Of a stretch of 64,000 bases of DNA, positions 20,795 through 32,986 are shown piece after piece; the first letter of the stretch is position 1; every line of letters starts with the position of its first letter. The position numbers and the translations under genes are program-made. The notes beneath the pieces are model-generated. The model made no database searches and was not told the DNA's origin. It worked only from the letters and a program-made list of their open reading frames with translations. The DNA is from Zopfochytrium polystomum (taxonomy: Eukaryota > Chytridiomycota > Chytridiomycetes > Chytridiales > Chytridiaceae), in contig JAIVFJ010000227.1 of the NCBI GenBank assembly GCA_025765615.1, positions 1-64,000 on the forward strand, read 5' to 3'.

Positions 20795-23700
20795 CGTATC
20801 CATCATCGAGCTCCACCCAGCCCTGCCCCCAGCTTCCCTCCCGCCGCCGTCAGCCCCCTCCTCTCTCTCATCCACCGCCTCCGTACCCTCGTCGCCGTCG
20901 AGCAACTCCCGCACGACCCACCCGCGCGCCGCGACCTCGCCCTCGACGTCTCCCAGCGCCTTGACCACCCACTTTGGCGGGCGGTCCAGCAGCCGTACGT
21001 TGAAGCGCCGCTCGGCCGTCTGTAGCACGTGCTCGGCGCGCGCGAGGTTCCGCTGCCGCACAAAGAAGAGGAACGCCTGGCGCAGCACCCGCTCGTAGCG
21101 GACCGCCGTCGAAGCCGGAGTTTTCGGGTCCGACAGGTCCGCGACGAGGGCGTGTGGTACGGGCGGTATGCCCGCCTGGGACGAGGGCGCAGCAGCCGCG
21201 GGGGACGCTGCGGTTTGGGCGTCCTCTTCTTCACCGCCGGTGGCCTTGGACGTTCCGCCGCCGCCGTCGCTTCCCGCGTGTTGCGATTCGGCCCACTCCA
21301 CAAAGCGCAGCCAGCTCTTCCACACAAGGTCCGCGCTCTTCTGCCGCTGGGCAAAGCTGAGGATCGCGCGGAAGGTGACGTCGTCCTGCTTGATCCCGCG
21401 GGCGCCCATTTCCTCGAGGACGGCGAGAAAGGCTTGGGGGAATCTGGCGACCATGTGGAGGACCCGGTTGTACGACGAAGTCATCAGCGACATGGGCACC
21501 GGAAACCGCCCTTCCTCCGCCGCGGATGGTGGGGCGCCGCCTGCCGGTTCGTCCGAGTCGTCGGGGCGCCGCTGGGGCCGCAGTTCCCGGAGAATAGGCC
21601 AAGCGCGCTCAAACGCCGTCCGCAGCGCCTGCTCGAGGGGCGCGTTGCCTTGGGTGCGCGTCAAAGTCCATTTTTTTGTTCGCATCGATAAAACTTCGAT
21701 GACCCCGGCCTTCAGCACGCCGATCACTCTCGTCCAGTAAGGTGGAGGAACTTTTCCCAACGTCGAAGTTTTCGGGACTCGATCCTCCCAATCGGCACCC
21801 TCTGGTCTGCTTTGGATGTCTTCTGGGTCTGCACGTTCCGGGCTTTGACTTATTGCAAGTTGCACAAGTCGCTCAAGCCGCTCCACGTCGCCCAGCTTTT
21901 TTATAGAACTTGCCAGCTCGTCGTACGTAGACCCCGGGAAAAACCAAACACCCGACACGTTTCGGGCGTACTCTAGGAAATCGAGCGCTGCATCGACTGC
22001 CACAAGCTGTGGGGAACTGGCTGGCAACGGCGAATTGAAAGAGAACATGGCATCACTGTCCCCCGAGAAGACATTTTCAGCAAGACCCGAGCCCGTACGC
22101 TCGGATTGTTCCTCCGTGGCAGACAGTGGTGGGGCTGCAATAGACGCCAGCTTGGAGAGAATAATTGAGTGCATCTGACTGAACGGAAAACCAAACTGTA
22201 ATGGGTCGTCTCGGGAGACTTCGGCTGCTGGGGAGTTGTTTCCAAAGAGCTGACCCATGTTCGCTCTTTCATTGGCCGACGGTCTCGGTGGTGCCTTCCC
22301 ACGGCTGGTAGCATTTAGGAGATCGCTTCGCAGTCGCTCCATTGCGCTACGAACGTCGCCAGTTTGAAAGTCTAGTACGGTGAGGATCACGTTTGCGAAA
22401 GGCGTGATGGGTATTCTGCTGAGTTTCAGCGCTTGGTAGTATTTCATCCCGTTTAGACGGTCCCCAGCTCGAGCAAATCCAATCATCAGCGTGTAATAGA
22501 TGTAGCGCGTCGGGGCGAGTCCGGCGAGCAGCAAGTCCTTGTAGCACTCGACCGCCGCCTCCAAATCCTCGTTGCGGACAAAAACGTTGATCAAAACAGA
22601 ATAAGTTCGCAGATTCGGCTGGTGTCCAGACTCGACCAGGCGACTGTACAGCTGCATAGCGTTCAAGAGCATACCCCGTCTTCCGGTAAAGTAGATCAGA
22701 GTGTTGAATGTGGTCACGTCCGGGCTGACGCCAAACTGCTTTGTCATGGCAGCAAAAGAATCGAGGCCCTTCCGTGGATCTTCATTGATGAACGTGCCGG
22801 CAATCAAGGTATTAAATGTGTCCGCCCGCGGGTACTCGCGTTTGCTTTCTGCCATGAGCTGCAACAGCTTGAAGGCAGATTGGACGTTTCGGTCCGTCTC
22901 GTCGCTCGGCCACGACCGCTCTCTCGCCAGCGCCGCTCTCATCTCAATATTACGCGTGATGACGGCAACGTTGCTTCTAAACACGTCGTCCCCGTCCCTC
23001 CCGCCGTCCGCCTCGCTTCGAACCGGCCGCGACATCGCCATGAGGGAATCCAGCTCCGCCCGCAGCTCCCGCACGGCCTGCTTCAACCCGGCGCGCCATC
23101 CCGGCCATGACGACACTATACAGCAAAACACGCGACGGCGGCAAGTGCACCGGGCCGCCCGCCGTCGTCTTCGCCGCGGTCCTGCTCGCCATCCACTCCC
23201 GCAGGTGCGCCAGCCCGGGCCACGGACGCGCGGCGCGTGAGTACCCGAGCAACACGGCGTGGCGCATGCGGTCCGACACGTGTACGCCGCGGGCGGCCAT
23301 AGCGCGCATGATCTGTGCCGCGCCGGGGCCGTCGCCGCGCAGCGCCAGGGCGCGCGCAAGCGCCTCGTACGTGGTGACGTCGGGCACGACGCCGTCGTCG
23401 AGCTCCATGGCGCGGAGGAAGGCCATGGAGCGCTGGGCGTCGAGCCTGTCGACGACGCCGACGAGGAGGTTGTATTCGATGAAGCGCGGGTCCATGCCTT
23501 TGCACCGCATCAGGCTCGCGACGGTCTCGTGGTCGGCGGAGCCGATCTCGACGGACGCGACGTGCGGCGAGAAGAAGAGGAGCTGCACGGCGCGCCGGAG
23601 GTGCGTCGGTGTCAGCGCTGCGCGGTGCTGCGCGGCGTCCGGGGCGTTGATTTCGTCAAGGCACGCCATGATGGCGCGCTTTGATACGTACTCGTGACCT

Positions 23701-24062
23701 AGAAGGTCGCGGAGGCGCGAAACGGGGCTTTTGGGCGAGGCGACCGAGTTTTTGCTCTTGGGCACATCGCGGTTTTTTGGGGACGACGGGGGAGCTAACG
23801 ACGGTGACGAGGACGAAAGTGCCCGCACGCAACCAGCAGCTACCTTGTTGGTTTTGGACAACGGTGCGAGACCGACGATCGCAGTGGTGAGGTGGCAGCA
23901 AGATGGCCCGCGGGCGCTCCGGCACGACCGAGCGATCAAAGCGTTGCTGGTGCTGCTGGTGCTGCTGGAGCGGCAGTATGAGCCGGGCGGCACGATGGTG
24001 CCGCCAACGGCGAGGACGAGCGATGGGGCCGATTGCCCGTTGCTGACAAGGCGACATCTCAT
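20777..24062 (-). CDS. Pentatricopeptide repeat (PPR) protein, one apparent frameshift
   Basis: Helical-repeat RNA-binding protein, likely mitochondrial. The start is at 24062 (MRCRLVSNGQSAPSL), with an Arg/Ser-rich N terminus resembling a presequence. The upstream frame contains PPR-like units such as DPRFIEYNLLVGVVDRLDAQ and VVPDVTTYEALARALALRG. Continuing in another frame after about 23090 are ADTFNTLIAGTFINEDPRKG, SPDVTTFNTLIYFTGRRGML, PNLRTYSVLINVFVRNEDLE and APTRYIYYTLMIGFARAGD. The C-terminal half is helical with Ser/Pro-rich linkers and ends at 20777. The two frames meet at the GCGCGCCGGG stretch near 23090, with no room for an intron. This is either a sequence error or a real frameshift. 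No SMR or DYW domain is seen. Confidence 0.82.
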
Positions 24063-24754
24063 TTTTCATCCCTCCCCACAATTGTTTTCAATCTCCGAAC
24101 GTCTTCTCAAGCAAATCAACCAAACGATCAAACATATTTACTTGGCATTTGATCAGGGAAGGGGTAACCGTGCGTCATAATAGCATGAAAGGCCAAGCTA
24201 TTTTCCTCATAACCTGGACAAGAGTCGGCCTTCCAAGCGCCCGGCATCGCACGGTTGCCTCACCCGCCCTCAGTAACAGTTAATTCGACATTCATAAAGT
24301 CCGAACAAAAGGTTGGCAAAAAGGAATTGGAATAAAACAAAAAATTAGAAAATGTGTGTGTGTCAAAAAGAGGCAGGGATAAAAGTGAATGTGAAGGGAC
24401 AAAGGGTGGAGGGAGAAAGGGAGAAAGGGAGAGGAGTGTGTGTTGTCTGTGGCAGGTGAATGGGACAACACGGGTTGGAGTGAGAGCGGTCCGCATGATC
24501 AATAACAATGTTAAATGAATGTTTGAGAGAGTGTGAGCGTGACAGGGTGTGTGTGTTGCGATGGTCTGTGTGTATGTGGTATTTGTGTGTTTGTGTGTGT
24601 GTGTGTGTGTGCATGCGTGCGTTCTTGGCGGTAGTGTATTGTCGGAAGCTGTGGGGCCGTTGCAGATTGATCTTGTGACGGGTAGGGATCACACGGATGC
24701 CAACCACGCACAAACACGGGAAGGGGGAACAAGAACACGCACCGGTATCACCAT
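24063..24754. other. Spacer with TG-rich repeats
   Basis: This stretch contains a GT microsatellite (about 24545-24620) and GA-rich sequence (24390-24440). It separates the PPR start from the CRAL-TRIO stop. No supported gene. Confidence 0.7.
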
Positions 24755-27700
24755 TCAGCGCCTCAAGAATCCGCGGCCAAACCGCTTCTTTGTTGTCCCG
24801 CCCGCTGTTGCTTGTGACCCGTCTTTCGACGGTGTCGAAAACGAAGACGAGGGCGACAAGGACCCGCCCGACGACGGCGGCGAGGAGCCTGCCGTCCAGT
24901 CGACTGCCGCAGGCGACTCGGATCTCACCAAGTCCTCATCGTCGTCCGACTTGATTCTGATACTGCCGTTGCCGCCAGCAGTCTCGGTCGGTGGTGGCAG
25001 TGGCACGTTTGCCTCCGCTGCGAGTAGACGCAACCGCTCCACTGCCGCTTCAAACGCCTTGTCGCGGCCCCCTCCATCACCGCCACCGCCTTCGTCGTCC
25101 ACGCTGCTGCGGCGCACCGTTCCGTCCGCCTTGCCTGCCGAAGCCCCCGCCGCAAATATTTTCCAAAATGTGTCCGTCCCGCTTTTTGCGTCGTCATCAT
25201 CGTCTTCATCATCGTCGCCGTCATCATCATCGCCATTTTTTTCGTAGTCCTCGGGAAGCCCCCAATAGTCCGCGGCCCACTCTTCACGTGGTGGCACCTC
25301 GTATCGAAACACTGACGCGCGGTGGTTGAAGCGGACTCTACGGGTTCGCGCAGTCGCCATCGCCGCACCTGCTTGCTTCGATTCTAACAACGCGGCGACC
25401 GCCCCGGGCTCCGTTTCTGCGGAGACTACAATGGTGCGCTCCTCGCCGTCATCCACGTAATCGTCGTCGCCGCCGCCGATTTCGAGCTCGCCCCGCGCTG
25501 TTCCGGTCAAGTCAAACACGAGGCTGATCTCGGCGTCGTCATCTTTCACTGCCGGCTTAAGCTTGGCGGCGGCGCTCAAGGGAGTGGACGGGACTGACGA
25601 CGGTGGAGGTGGAGGAGGAGGCGGCGGCGGGGGTGGCGGAGGTGCGGTGGTCGGGGCAGCAGGAAGACCGCCGATGGGAAAGAACGCAGCGGGAGGCAGC
25701 GCCACCATGTCAGGCGACATTGGCGGAGGAGTTCGAAGCGACCCAATCTCGTCCAAGTCTGTAACCATCTTGACCGCCGTTCTCTCATCGCTGGCCGCTG
25801 TGGGAGAAGAAAGCGGCTGCAGTGTTAGCGATGGAGACGGCTCGGACTGAGGTGTTGGGACCTGTGGACTTGACTGCGCTGCCAGCGGTGGCGGCGGATG
25901 CGGCGGGTAGCGCAGCGGAAGCAGTTTTGACTGGTGCTTCTAGGAGAACCTGGTTCTTGTTCTCCGTTTCGCCAGCCGCCGCCTCCAAGTCTTCGTTCAA
26001 GTCCATCATTTGTAACAATTCGCTATCTTGCACCGATGGAATCCGGAGCACTTCCATTCCGGTGACTGGATTCCTGTCTGCCTTTACCTCCTTCGTGGGA
26101 GGTCCGGCAACCTCTTCGTCCGGCTCGCCGGTCAGCCGTTCCAAAATGCTGGCGGACGACGGCGAGCTACCAGCATTGCGCGTGGTTGCGGGTGAAGGAG
26201 GCGGCACAGCAGTCGTGATGGTGGGTGGAGCTCCTCTTGTTGTGGGAGGTGCTGCTCTGGTGAAGACTATCGGAGGTCCGCTGTTTACTGGAGATCGTTT
26301 AGATGTGTGCGGCCGGCGGCCTCGCTCGTCTTCCAAATCCAACGGCAAGGATGACACGTGAGCCCCAAACGTTGGGTGAGGCGAAGGCGCACGCGCATAG
26401 GACGATGCACTTGGCACGGACAGAGTGCGTCCGCGAGCCCTGGCTTCCTCTGCGCGTTTTTGCTCAAACCGCCGCTGGGATAACGAAGAGGAACCATAAA
26501 GACGATTAGGCATAGAGTAAAAAACAAAGAAAGGGAGCAATAGTTTGGTTGAATGAAACAACAAAAACAGAACACGTTGCTGACCATTTCAAAGTTAAAC
26601 CACTCTTGATGGACGTAGGGATAGTATCCTCCAAGCTCACGCGGCAGGCCCATGAGGTCAAATGCCGTTGCCAAATCGTCGATGCCTCCCAAAACCTCGA
26701 CAGGCACACCCAGTGGTTCGGTCAGCGGCACGACCGTAAAGTAGCTGTACCACGGCACATTGACCACAAAAAGTTTCCTAACTTTAATTGGCATCATGAA
26801 GAGAAATAGCTCTGTGAGAACAAAGTGGGCGCTTGAGAGAGACACGGACGCCGGAGTGCTTGCTACATCGCTGACGAGGACGAGGCCGTGGTACCGTGCG
26901 ACGGCGGGAAAGGCTTCTAGCGCGCGCTCGACCATGTACGCGAGGCACCAGTAAATGCCCGCGAGTGTGTCAATGGCGTCGGTCCACGCAGAGGTGCGAG
27001 AGCGGAGGTTAGCAAACGAGGGCGACGGGGAACGGCTTCGACCATGGCGCTGCTGCGGCGATTGCTTTGACGGAGCACCAGCAGGAGCAACGACGGCGAG
27101 TGCGCCGGTGCGAACGTTGGCGCTCCAGGCCGGCCGCCAGTAACGCATGTTAACGATGAGCAAGAGGGAGCCAGAAACGTCGCGCGTGCCGGGAAGTACA
27201 AACAGCGGGTCTGACAGCAGCTGGTGGAAAGGAGCATTCCCGCCAAACGCAATCGAGGCCTCGCGGTGAGAATTCTATTTATTTTTTTATTTTTATTTTT
27301 ATTTTTTTTGTGGCAGTGGTGGGTGGCGGGTGGAAGGTGCATTGAGTTTTGGTCAGAGAGGATGTGGTGCCAACGAATGTAAGAACCTGAAAAAAAAAAA
27401 AGAAAAAAGCACGCGCAAAACGCGCGAAGAGTGGATTGAAGGGAGCAGCGAAAAAGAAGGAGAATAAGAAGAGGAAGACGTAGAAATAAAGACTACCTGC
27501 CTGCCATTCGTAATAGAGCGACGTGGCGTCCTCAACGTCGAAGTCGCGCGCCATCAGAAAGTTGAGCGCGACTTCGGACGACGGGACGAGTGCGGTCGAC
27601 ATGAACTCAATCACCGCGAGTTCCTGCTCCGCTGTGAGCCGTGGTACCGCTCCGTCGTGAGCCGCTAGGTCCACATCCTCGTCCTCCTCCTCCTCGTCCT

Positions 27701-28034
27701 GGACGAGAGCAGAGTCTGCTTCTGGTGGTGGTGGTCGTGGTGCTTCGAATCGCGCAGCGCTGTCATTCTGTTCCCCACGTTCGTGCTGCTGCCGATGCTG
27801 CGAGTCCTGTGGCCCGAACTCCTGCACAATTGATGATGATTGGTGGCGGTGCTGCTTGGCCGAAGCTGCGCGAGGAGGGAAGCTACTTTCGTCGTCACCG
27901 TCGTCGCCATCGTCATGGCCACCGACGGCGGCGGCGCCAGCGGCAGTCCTGCTTGGGGCGGGGTTGGCGGCGTGGAGAGGATTGGTGTTGTTGTTGCTGT
28001 TGTCGCTGTCGATGTTGTCAGAGTTGCGAGCCAT
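24755..28034 (-). CDS. CRAL-TRIO (Sec14-like) protein with long disordered C-terminal tail
   Basis: Probable lipid-binding or lipid-transfer protein. Exon 1 runs 28034 to about 27497, with an Asn/Asp- and Gln/His-rich N terminus, then EFMSTALVPSSEVALNFLMA and RDFDVEDATSLYYEWQ, matching the CRAL-TRIO N-terminal helices (closest in my memory to PTPN9/MEG2). After an intron with an unresolved acceptor near 27265, exon 2 (to 26585) reads AFGGNAPFHQLLSDPLF, LVLVSDVAST, MMPIKVRKLFVVNVPWYSYF and GLPRELGGYYPYVHQEWF, the lipid-pocket core and lid. Exon 3 is 26474-25862 and exon 4 25797-24755. Together they encode about 550 residues of Pro/Ser/Ala- and Asp-rich, presumably disordered sequence including a poly-Pro run. 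No phosphatase domain follows, unlike PTPN9. Confidence 0.82.
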
Positions 28035-28702
28035 TTCTAGAGAAGTGAGAAGGCCCTGCGTATTATTGATCCACGGGACTTTCTTATTTTTTCTTTATAA
28101 GGAGGGGGTTGTTTGCGCTGTCGGCTCTCCTCTCTTCGCTTGTTGTCCAAGTCGCTGCGGGCACGGTGCCGAAAGGATACGCTGCACGACGGCCGGGACG
28201 AATGAGGTATGCGTTTAGGAGTGCTGTGGCAGATTATCTCCACGGACCGAGGCTTGGAGAGCAGGGAAGAGCAGGGAAGAGACACTGAGTGTGGATTTGT
28301 TGTGAAGGGGAGGGAGGGAGGGAGGTTAGGATGTGTTGAGGTCGAAGCGGGAGTGGGAGGGAGGAGTGCTGGTTGAAGGAAGGGCAAGGGATGGACAGAG
28401 GACAGAGGGTGGCGGCGAGTGGCGATGATTGATTGACTGATGCGTAGGAGTTGGATTGTGTGACAAGTGAACCTCCACCGACCTGACTGGGTCGCGCCCT
28501 CTGGGTGGGTGGCTGTGCGCGCGCTCTGATTGATTGATTGATTGGTTGATTGGTTGATTGATTGTTTGATTGATTGTTAATGGTTGGTGCTTGCTGAGCG
28601 TTTTCTTCGCGCGTGTCTTCGTCGTCGCTTCGACCCAAGCAGGCCGCGCCGAGCGAAAACTGCAACCCCAACAAGAAGCAGCAGCGCAGCTTTGCACCCA
28701 GT

Positions 28703-28733
<31 letters not shown>

Positions 28734-29139
28734 CTAATAAAAAACACTCAAACTGACTCTGTCTGCTTTGCCTCTGAAGTGGTCCAGTGGTGGAAGATAC
28801 AAAAGTTTTGTGGCGATCTATCCATCCGGGAAACATAAGGAAAAAAAAAATGCATAGAAAAGATAAACCTTCCTCACTGGCTTGAAGAATATTGTGGATC
28901 CGCTGATTGCTGCACTAAGCCAGATATTTGCGGCAACTTCGTCATGTGGTCTCTTTTGTCAAACTTAAAAGCGTGCAGTTTCACATGTCGCACGTGCAGA
29001 GATTAACTCGAGAAGCACCTAACCGAACCATAGCGGCACAAGAACCCCCCCGGCAACGCGGTATACAGACAAAACTTGATCGCTGACCACAAAACTCAGC
29101 AAAACTTCAGAAGAAACTCGAGTCTTTGCACCCCCTTTC
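28035..29139. repeat. Spacer with ATTG and CAA microsatellites
   Basis: Upstream region of the CRAL-TRIO gene. It holds an ATTG-type tetranucleotide array (about 28525-28580) and a CAA array (about 28700-28736). Open frames here follow the repeats. No gene was supported. Confidence 0.75.
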
Positions 29140-30002
29140 TCAAGAATTCCTGAGCTTCGCCAGCCGCTGTTCCAGCTCCTCCTGCGCCGGGTCGGCCCTC
29201 GCCGAAACCTTGGTCCCCTCCACACCGACACCAACGCCGACGCCCGGCATCTCCATCTGCATCTCGAGCCCGTTCTCGTCCGCGACGCGCATCATCAGCT
29301 CATCGACCTCGTCGCCGGGGCTCATGATCGCGTTCTGGCTCGCCAGCGCGCCCTCCATGCTGGCCGTCTGCACGTCCAGGTTCTCAAACTGCTCCTCGAA
29401 CCCTTCCATCACGCGCGCGATTTTTTCCAGGTCCATCGTCTTGGAGGCGGCCTCCATGCCGCGGACCACCCGCGCCATCGACGACGTCAGCCGGCCCATG
29501 GCCACCGCCGTCTCGACGCGCGAGGCGACCGCGTCGACCCGCGACGCGAGGCGGAGGAGGTGCAGCGATTCGGATTTTTTGCGGATGCTGCTCGACGCGT
29601 GGAGTCGGGCCGCTTCGGTGTTGCCCTTTTGGAGTGCCTGTTTTTTTTTTTTGTTTTTTTTTTTCAGTTGGTAATTAGATTGCGCACGAGAAACAATTGA
29701 AACGTCCGTGAGATCGACCGCTGCATCAGGTGTGGGAAAGCGGCCAGACGGAGCGGCGTTCCAGTTCATACGGTACCTTACCTTTTTGCATTTCTCCTTT
29801 TCTGCAACTTCGTCTCGCGAGGCCTTTTTGCTCTGGTTTTGTAGCTGCTTTGCTGTAAACTGGAGGATGAATTGGAGATTTTTGTTGAATTGATGGGCCG
29901 TGCAGAATGAATTTATTACGCTATCAAATGAAGTGATACCTTCAGCTGAAACAGGATCTTGTCCATGCCGCTTGTGGAGCTGCTGCCCCAGCCGCTGAAC
30001 AT
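29140..30002 (-). CDS. DID2: ESCRT-III protein CHMP1/Did2 (Vps46)
   Basis: ESCRT-III regulator that recruits Vps4 and its cofactor to endosomal and abscission filaments. Exons are 30002-29940, 29859-29782 and 29637-29140, giving 212 residues with all phases consistent. The protein starts MFSGWGSSSTSGMDKILFQL, then FTAKQLQNQSKKASRDEVAE (basic helix 1), ALQKGNTEAARLHASSSIRK and RLASRVDAVASRVETAVAMG. Acidic helices follow: MEGFEEQFENLDVQTASMEG and GDEVDELMMRVADENGLEM. The end QEELEQRLAKLRNS is the MIT-interacting motif (MIM1, (D/E)xxLxxRLxxL(K/R)) expected for CHMP1. Length and motif order match the family. Intron 2 carries a poly-A/T tract. Confidence 0.95.
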
Positions 30003-30356
30003 GATGCGTGTTTGCCACGAGTTGGACGATTTGCCGCTTTTTGGAAGGCTTGGGTCAAGTGGAATCTGGTGGCCCGGCTTTGGGTATGCCCCCTCGTCTC
30101 GGCCGGCGGAGAGGAAGAAAAGAAAAAGGAATGCGATCGCAGCTTCGATCCAACAGGTAAAATGAGATCTTCCAGTGGACCGTTCGCGGTTTTCGAACGA
30201 GCTGCAGATCGGGGTTGCGATGCGGGTGATCAGCGGCTGGGTTGGCGTCGCACGACGCACGAAATCGTGGAACTTTTCGCAATGGATGATCCAAAAATTG
30301 TCGACTTCTCACGAACCACAAAGGATCAGGTATATTACACACGATAATGGGGCGGT

Positions 30357-31436
30357 TCAGAGGACCGACATGAGAACAGGTATTGTAACGACAAGTAAGA
30401 AAACGTTCTCCACCAACGCAGACAATGACCAGCTCCACCGCTGTCGCCTCCGCCCCCATCCACTCGCCGCCGCCGCCCCGCTCGTAGTGGACACGGTCCG
30501 CGCCGCCGTCGGTTTCGTGTCGTTCAGCTTGCCGCCGGCGGTCCCGACGAACGCCTGTACCATCGGGCTCCCCGGCGGCGAAATCGCCAAGCACTTTCCG
30601 TAAGTGTTGGACCACGACATTTCGATTGTGTACGTCTTGCCGTTGGCAAACGTGTAGTTCTGGCCCGTGCCGTAGCAGAGGTCGGCGATTTCTCCGCCGT
30701 CCTTGTTGGTCAGGTCGTACCACGCGAGGTTTGGTGAGGCCAGCGGGTCCGTGAGGACTTCGATCAGCTCGTGCGTCAGTGTTTGCGTGATGGCGTCCTG
30801 CGGGACTGTGCCGCAGCCGGGTATGGAGGTGATGTCGGGCAGGACGCCAAAGGTTATCCAGTTGGTGTTGACGTTGAGAGAGCTGGTGTCCAGCTCGCCT
30901 TTTGGAAATCGGGATCAGCGTCGAGTGTCGGTTGGGGGGGGGGGGGGGGGGGGGTGCGTGCAAAACAAAACGGAGTCGCTCTCACCATGGTATCCGCAAA
31001 AGTCTGAAGAGTCGGTAGAATCCAAAAACTTGTAGTCTTTGGACAGATGAAACGGGACGTAAAGGTTTGTCGACATGGGCAGCTGGTTCGATTTCGCGAG
31101 GTTCATGAGATACTTTTTAAGATCGGACTCGGTGATCGTCGGCGACGGCAACGCGGAGTCTGACGACACTGTTTTCGACCCTGCAACGCTGCCGAAACCA
31201 AAGGTCTGCGTTGGAGTGTTGTATTCTGAAAGGATGCTAAAGTATGGGGACGTGACGATCTGGCTGTATACGTCCGCGACGACGTCGGCGAATGCAAAGC
31301 CTCCGTAGTAAATGGGGTAAATCTGCACGTTTGTGACGATCGGCCCGCCATGGTACTTGAATGAGACGTTCGCGGAGGAGGTGGTTTCAGCGAGCTGCTG
31401 CAGCTCTGATGGCGGCAACGAGGCGATGTGACGCAT
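30357..31436 (-). CDS. Secreted EXORDIUM/phi-1-like protein with HELIEVLTDP motif, 5' end unresolved
   Basis: The 5' exon (31436 to 30986, probably continuing upstream through an unresolved signal-peptide exon near 31450-31530) reads VSFKYHGGPIVTNVQIYPIY YGGF, typical of EXORDIUM/phosphate-induced proteins. After an 87-nt intron (30985-30899), the second exon reads PGCGTVPQDAITQTLTHELI, then EVLTDPLASPNLAWYDLTNK and DGGEIADLCYGTGQNYTFAN. The HELxE...TDP signature resembles a gluzincin-like zinc site, but metallopeptidase activity in this group is unproven to my knowledge. The C terminus is Ser/Thr/Ala-rich with a final hydrophobic stretch ending at 30357, perhaps an anchor. The intron contains a run of about 24 C on the coding strand. 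Confidence 0.7.
30930..30953. repeat. Homopolymer G/C run inside an intron
   Basis: About 24 consecutive G on the plus strand (C on the transcribed-gene strand), lying between the donor at 30985 and acceptor at 30899 of the HELIEVLTDP gene. It can act as the pyrimidine tract of that intron. Confidence 0.9.
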
Positions 31437-31721
31437 CGGCTCGAGCAAACGACCGTCAGAGACAGAAGGAGGCAGGCAGCGCGCGGACAAATCGCACCCA
31501 CAGCGCCCTCTTGTTGAGTCTGTGGAGGTAGCCGGGGGGGGGGGAGGGTATCCGGGAAGAACGAGATAGAGCGAGATATCAAGGGAGGGGAGAGGCGGCT
31601 GCGAGGAGAGGTGGTGGCCGGCGGATGGGAGGACCGAGCTGTGGACCTGAACAACTCCTTGTTTACATGGGGGGAAGGGAGAGCGGGAGAGACGTGAGGA
31701 AGGAGCGACAGGAGGCTTGTC

Positions 31722-31752
<31 letters not shown>

Positions 31753-32986
31753 GTCTGTCTTCCTGTCGACAAGTCTGTCTCGCGCCTGCCTCGGCCGATT
31801 CGTTTGGTCTCCGTCCGGGGCCACTCGGTCTGTTCCAAGCCTGTCATTTTTTTTTCCACCGATCGTCACAGTGCCAAGCTCTCTCTGTCTGCTGATCTCT
31901 CACTCATCAGAACTTCGTGCCAAGAAGCTTGCTTGTTCATTCGAATGTTCCTGTGAATCTTGTCTTCCTCTTTCCTTGGCAATCAGGCAATCAGGCAATC
32001 AGTCAGACAAACGTGCGCGCTGTAGTCGCTGTAGCTAGTCAGACAAAGTGTCTCCGGCATTGTAACCCGAAGGATTGAGGTGGTGTTTCCTTTTTGGGAC
32101 CGGAATGAAAGAGAAAGAGTGAACCGGAGCGTTCCCAATGGAACAGCTCGACAGAAGAGACATTTCTTATTGTTCGAAGTACCTTGGAGAGCACAAACCG
32201 GGTCCTAATTCAACAATTCTTATTTGACATCGAAGTTGCTCCAAGGCCACTAAGGCAAGGCGGGTTGAATGGCGCTGCCCTGTGTACCCTAAAAAATTTA
32301 CGCAAAACATTTCTTCCTGACGAGAACATCCTACCAAGGTGATTGGCTAAAACTTTAGGCAGCCAACCTCGGAAGCAGCCGGAACCACGAATTCCCCCCA
32401 GCCCTTCCTACCTCTCCCTTCATCCTTACAACTCACTAACCGCTTTCCAAAAGCATGCCTCTGATAGTACGAAAGTCAGTGGGCAAACGGTTTGGAGTAC
32501 CAAGCTACAAAAAGTTCCCTCACTAATCAAAACGATCAAAATCCCACAGATGCCACCTCGGTTTAACTTTCACTGTATAGAATAATCGTCGTTTTTGGAG
32601 GGCAGGACTAAAAGGCTGAAGTTCGAGTCAAGAAATGATGAAACATCCGTTCCAATCCGACTCGATGGATTTTGCTTGATAAAACAAATATGAAGTGCAG
32701 TGCTCAAATCGCATGCCTCTGTCCCAGACCGCTTTACGCTCAGAAGGCTCTAGAAAGGGAGGCAGACGGCGGTCGTGCGATTAGTCTTTCAGATGTATGG
32801 ACGGTACCGTCTTCACTTCAACAATGTGGTCGTTGTTGTCTCCAGACAAGAAGGAAAAAAGAAAAATAAAAAAATTTGAAAAAAAGAAACAGAAAAGGAG
32901 GCAAAAGGAGAGGTCACTCCTCTGTTGACCCTTCTTCCATTCCGATCTTCTCCCCATCCCCCAGCCTACGCTCTCACCTCGTCAGA
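31437..32986. other. Spacer with GTCT microsatellite
   Basis: The GTCT tetranucleotide repeat spans about 31722-31760. The remainder (31800-32980) is of mixed composition without convincing long frames. The signal-peptide exon of the preceding gene may lie at its left edge. Nothing else is supported. Confidence 0.6.

Noticed and set aside
28234..28836. Minus-strand frame with poly-Val and Asn/Gln repeats
   Set aside because: Derived from CAA and ATTG arrays.
30055..30963. 302-codon minus-strand frame over the HELIEVLTDP exon
   Set aside because: It is an out-of-frame shadow of the conserved exon.
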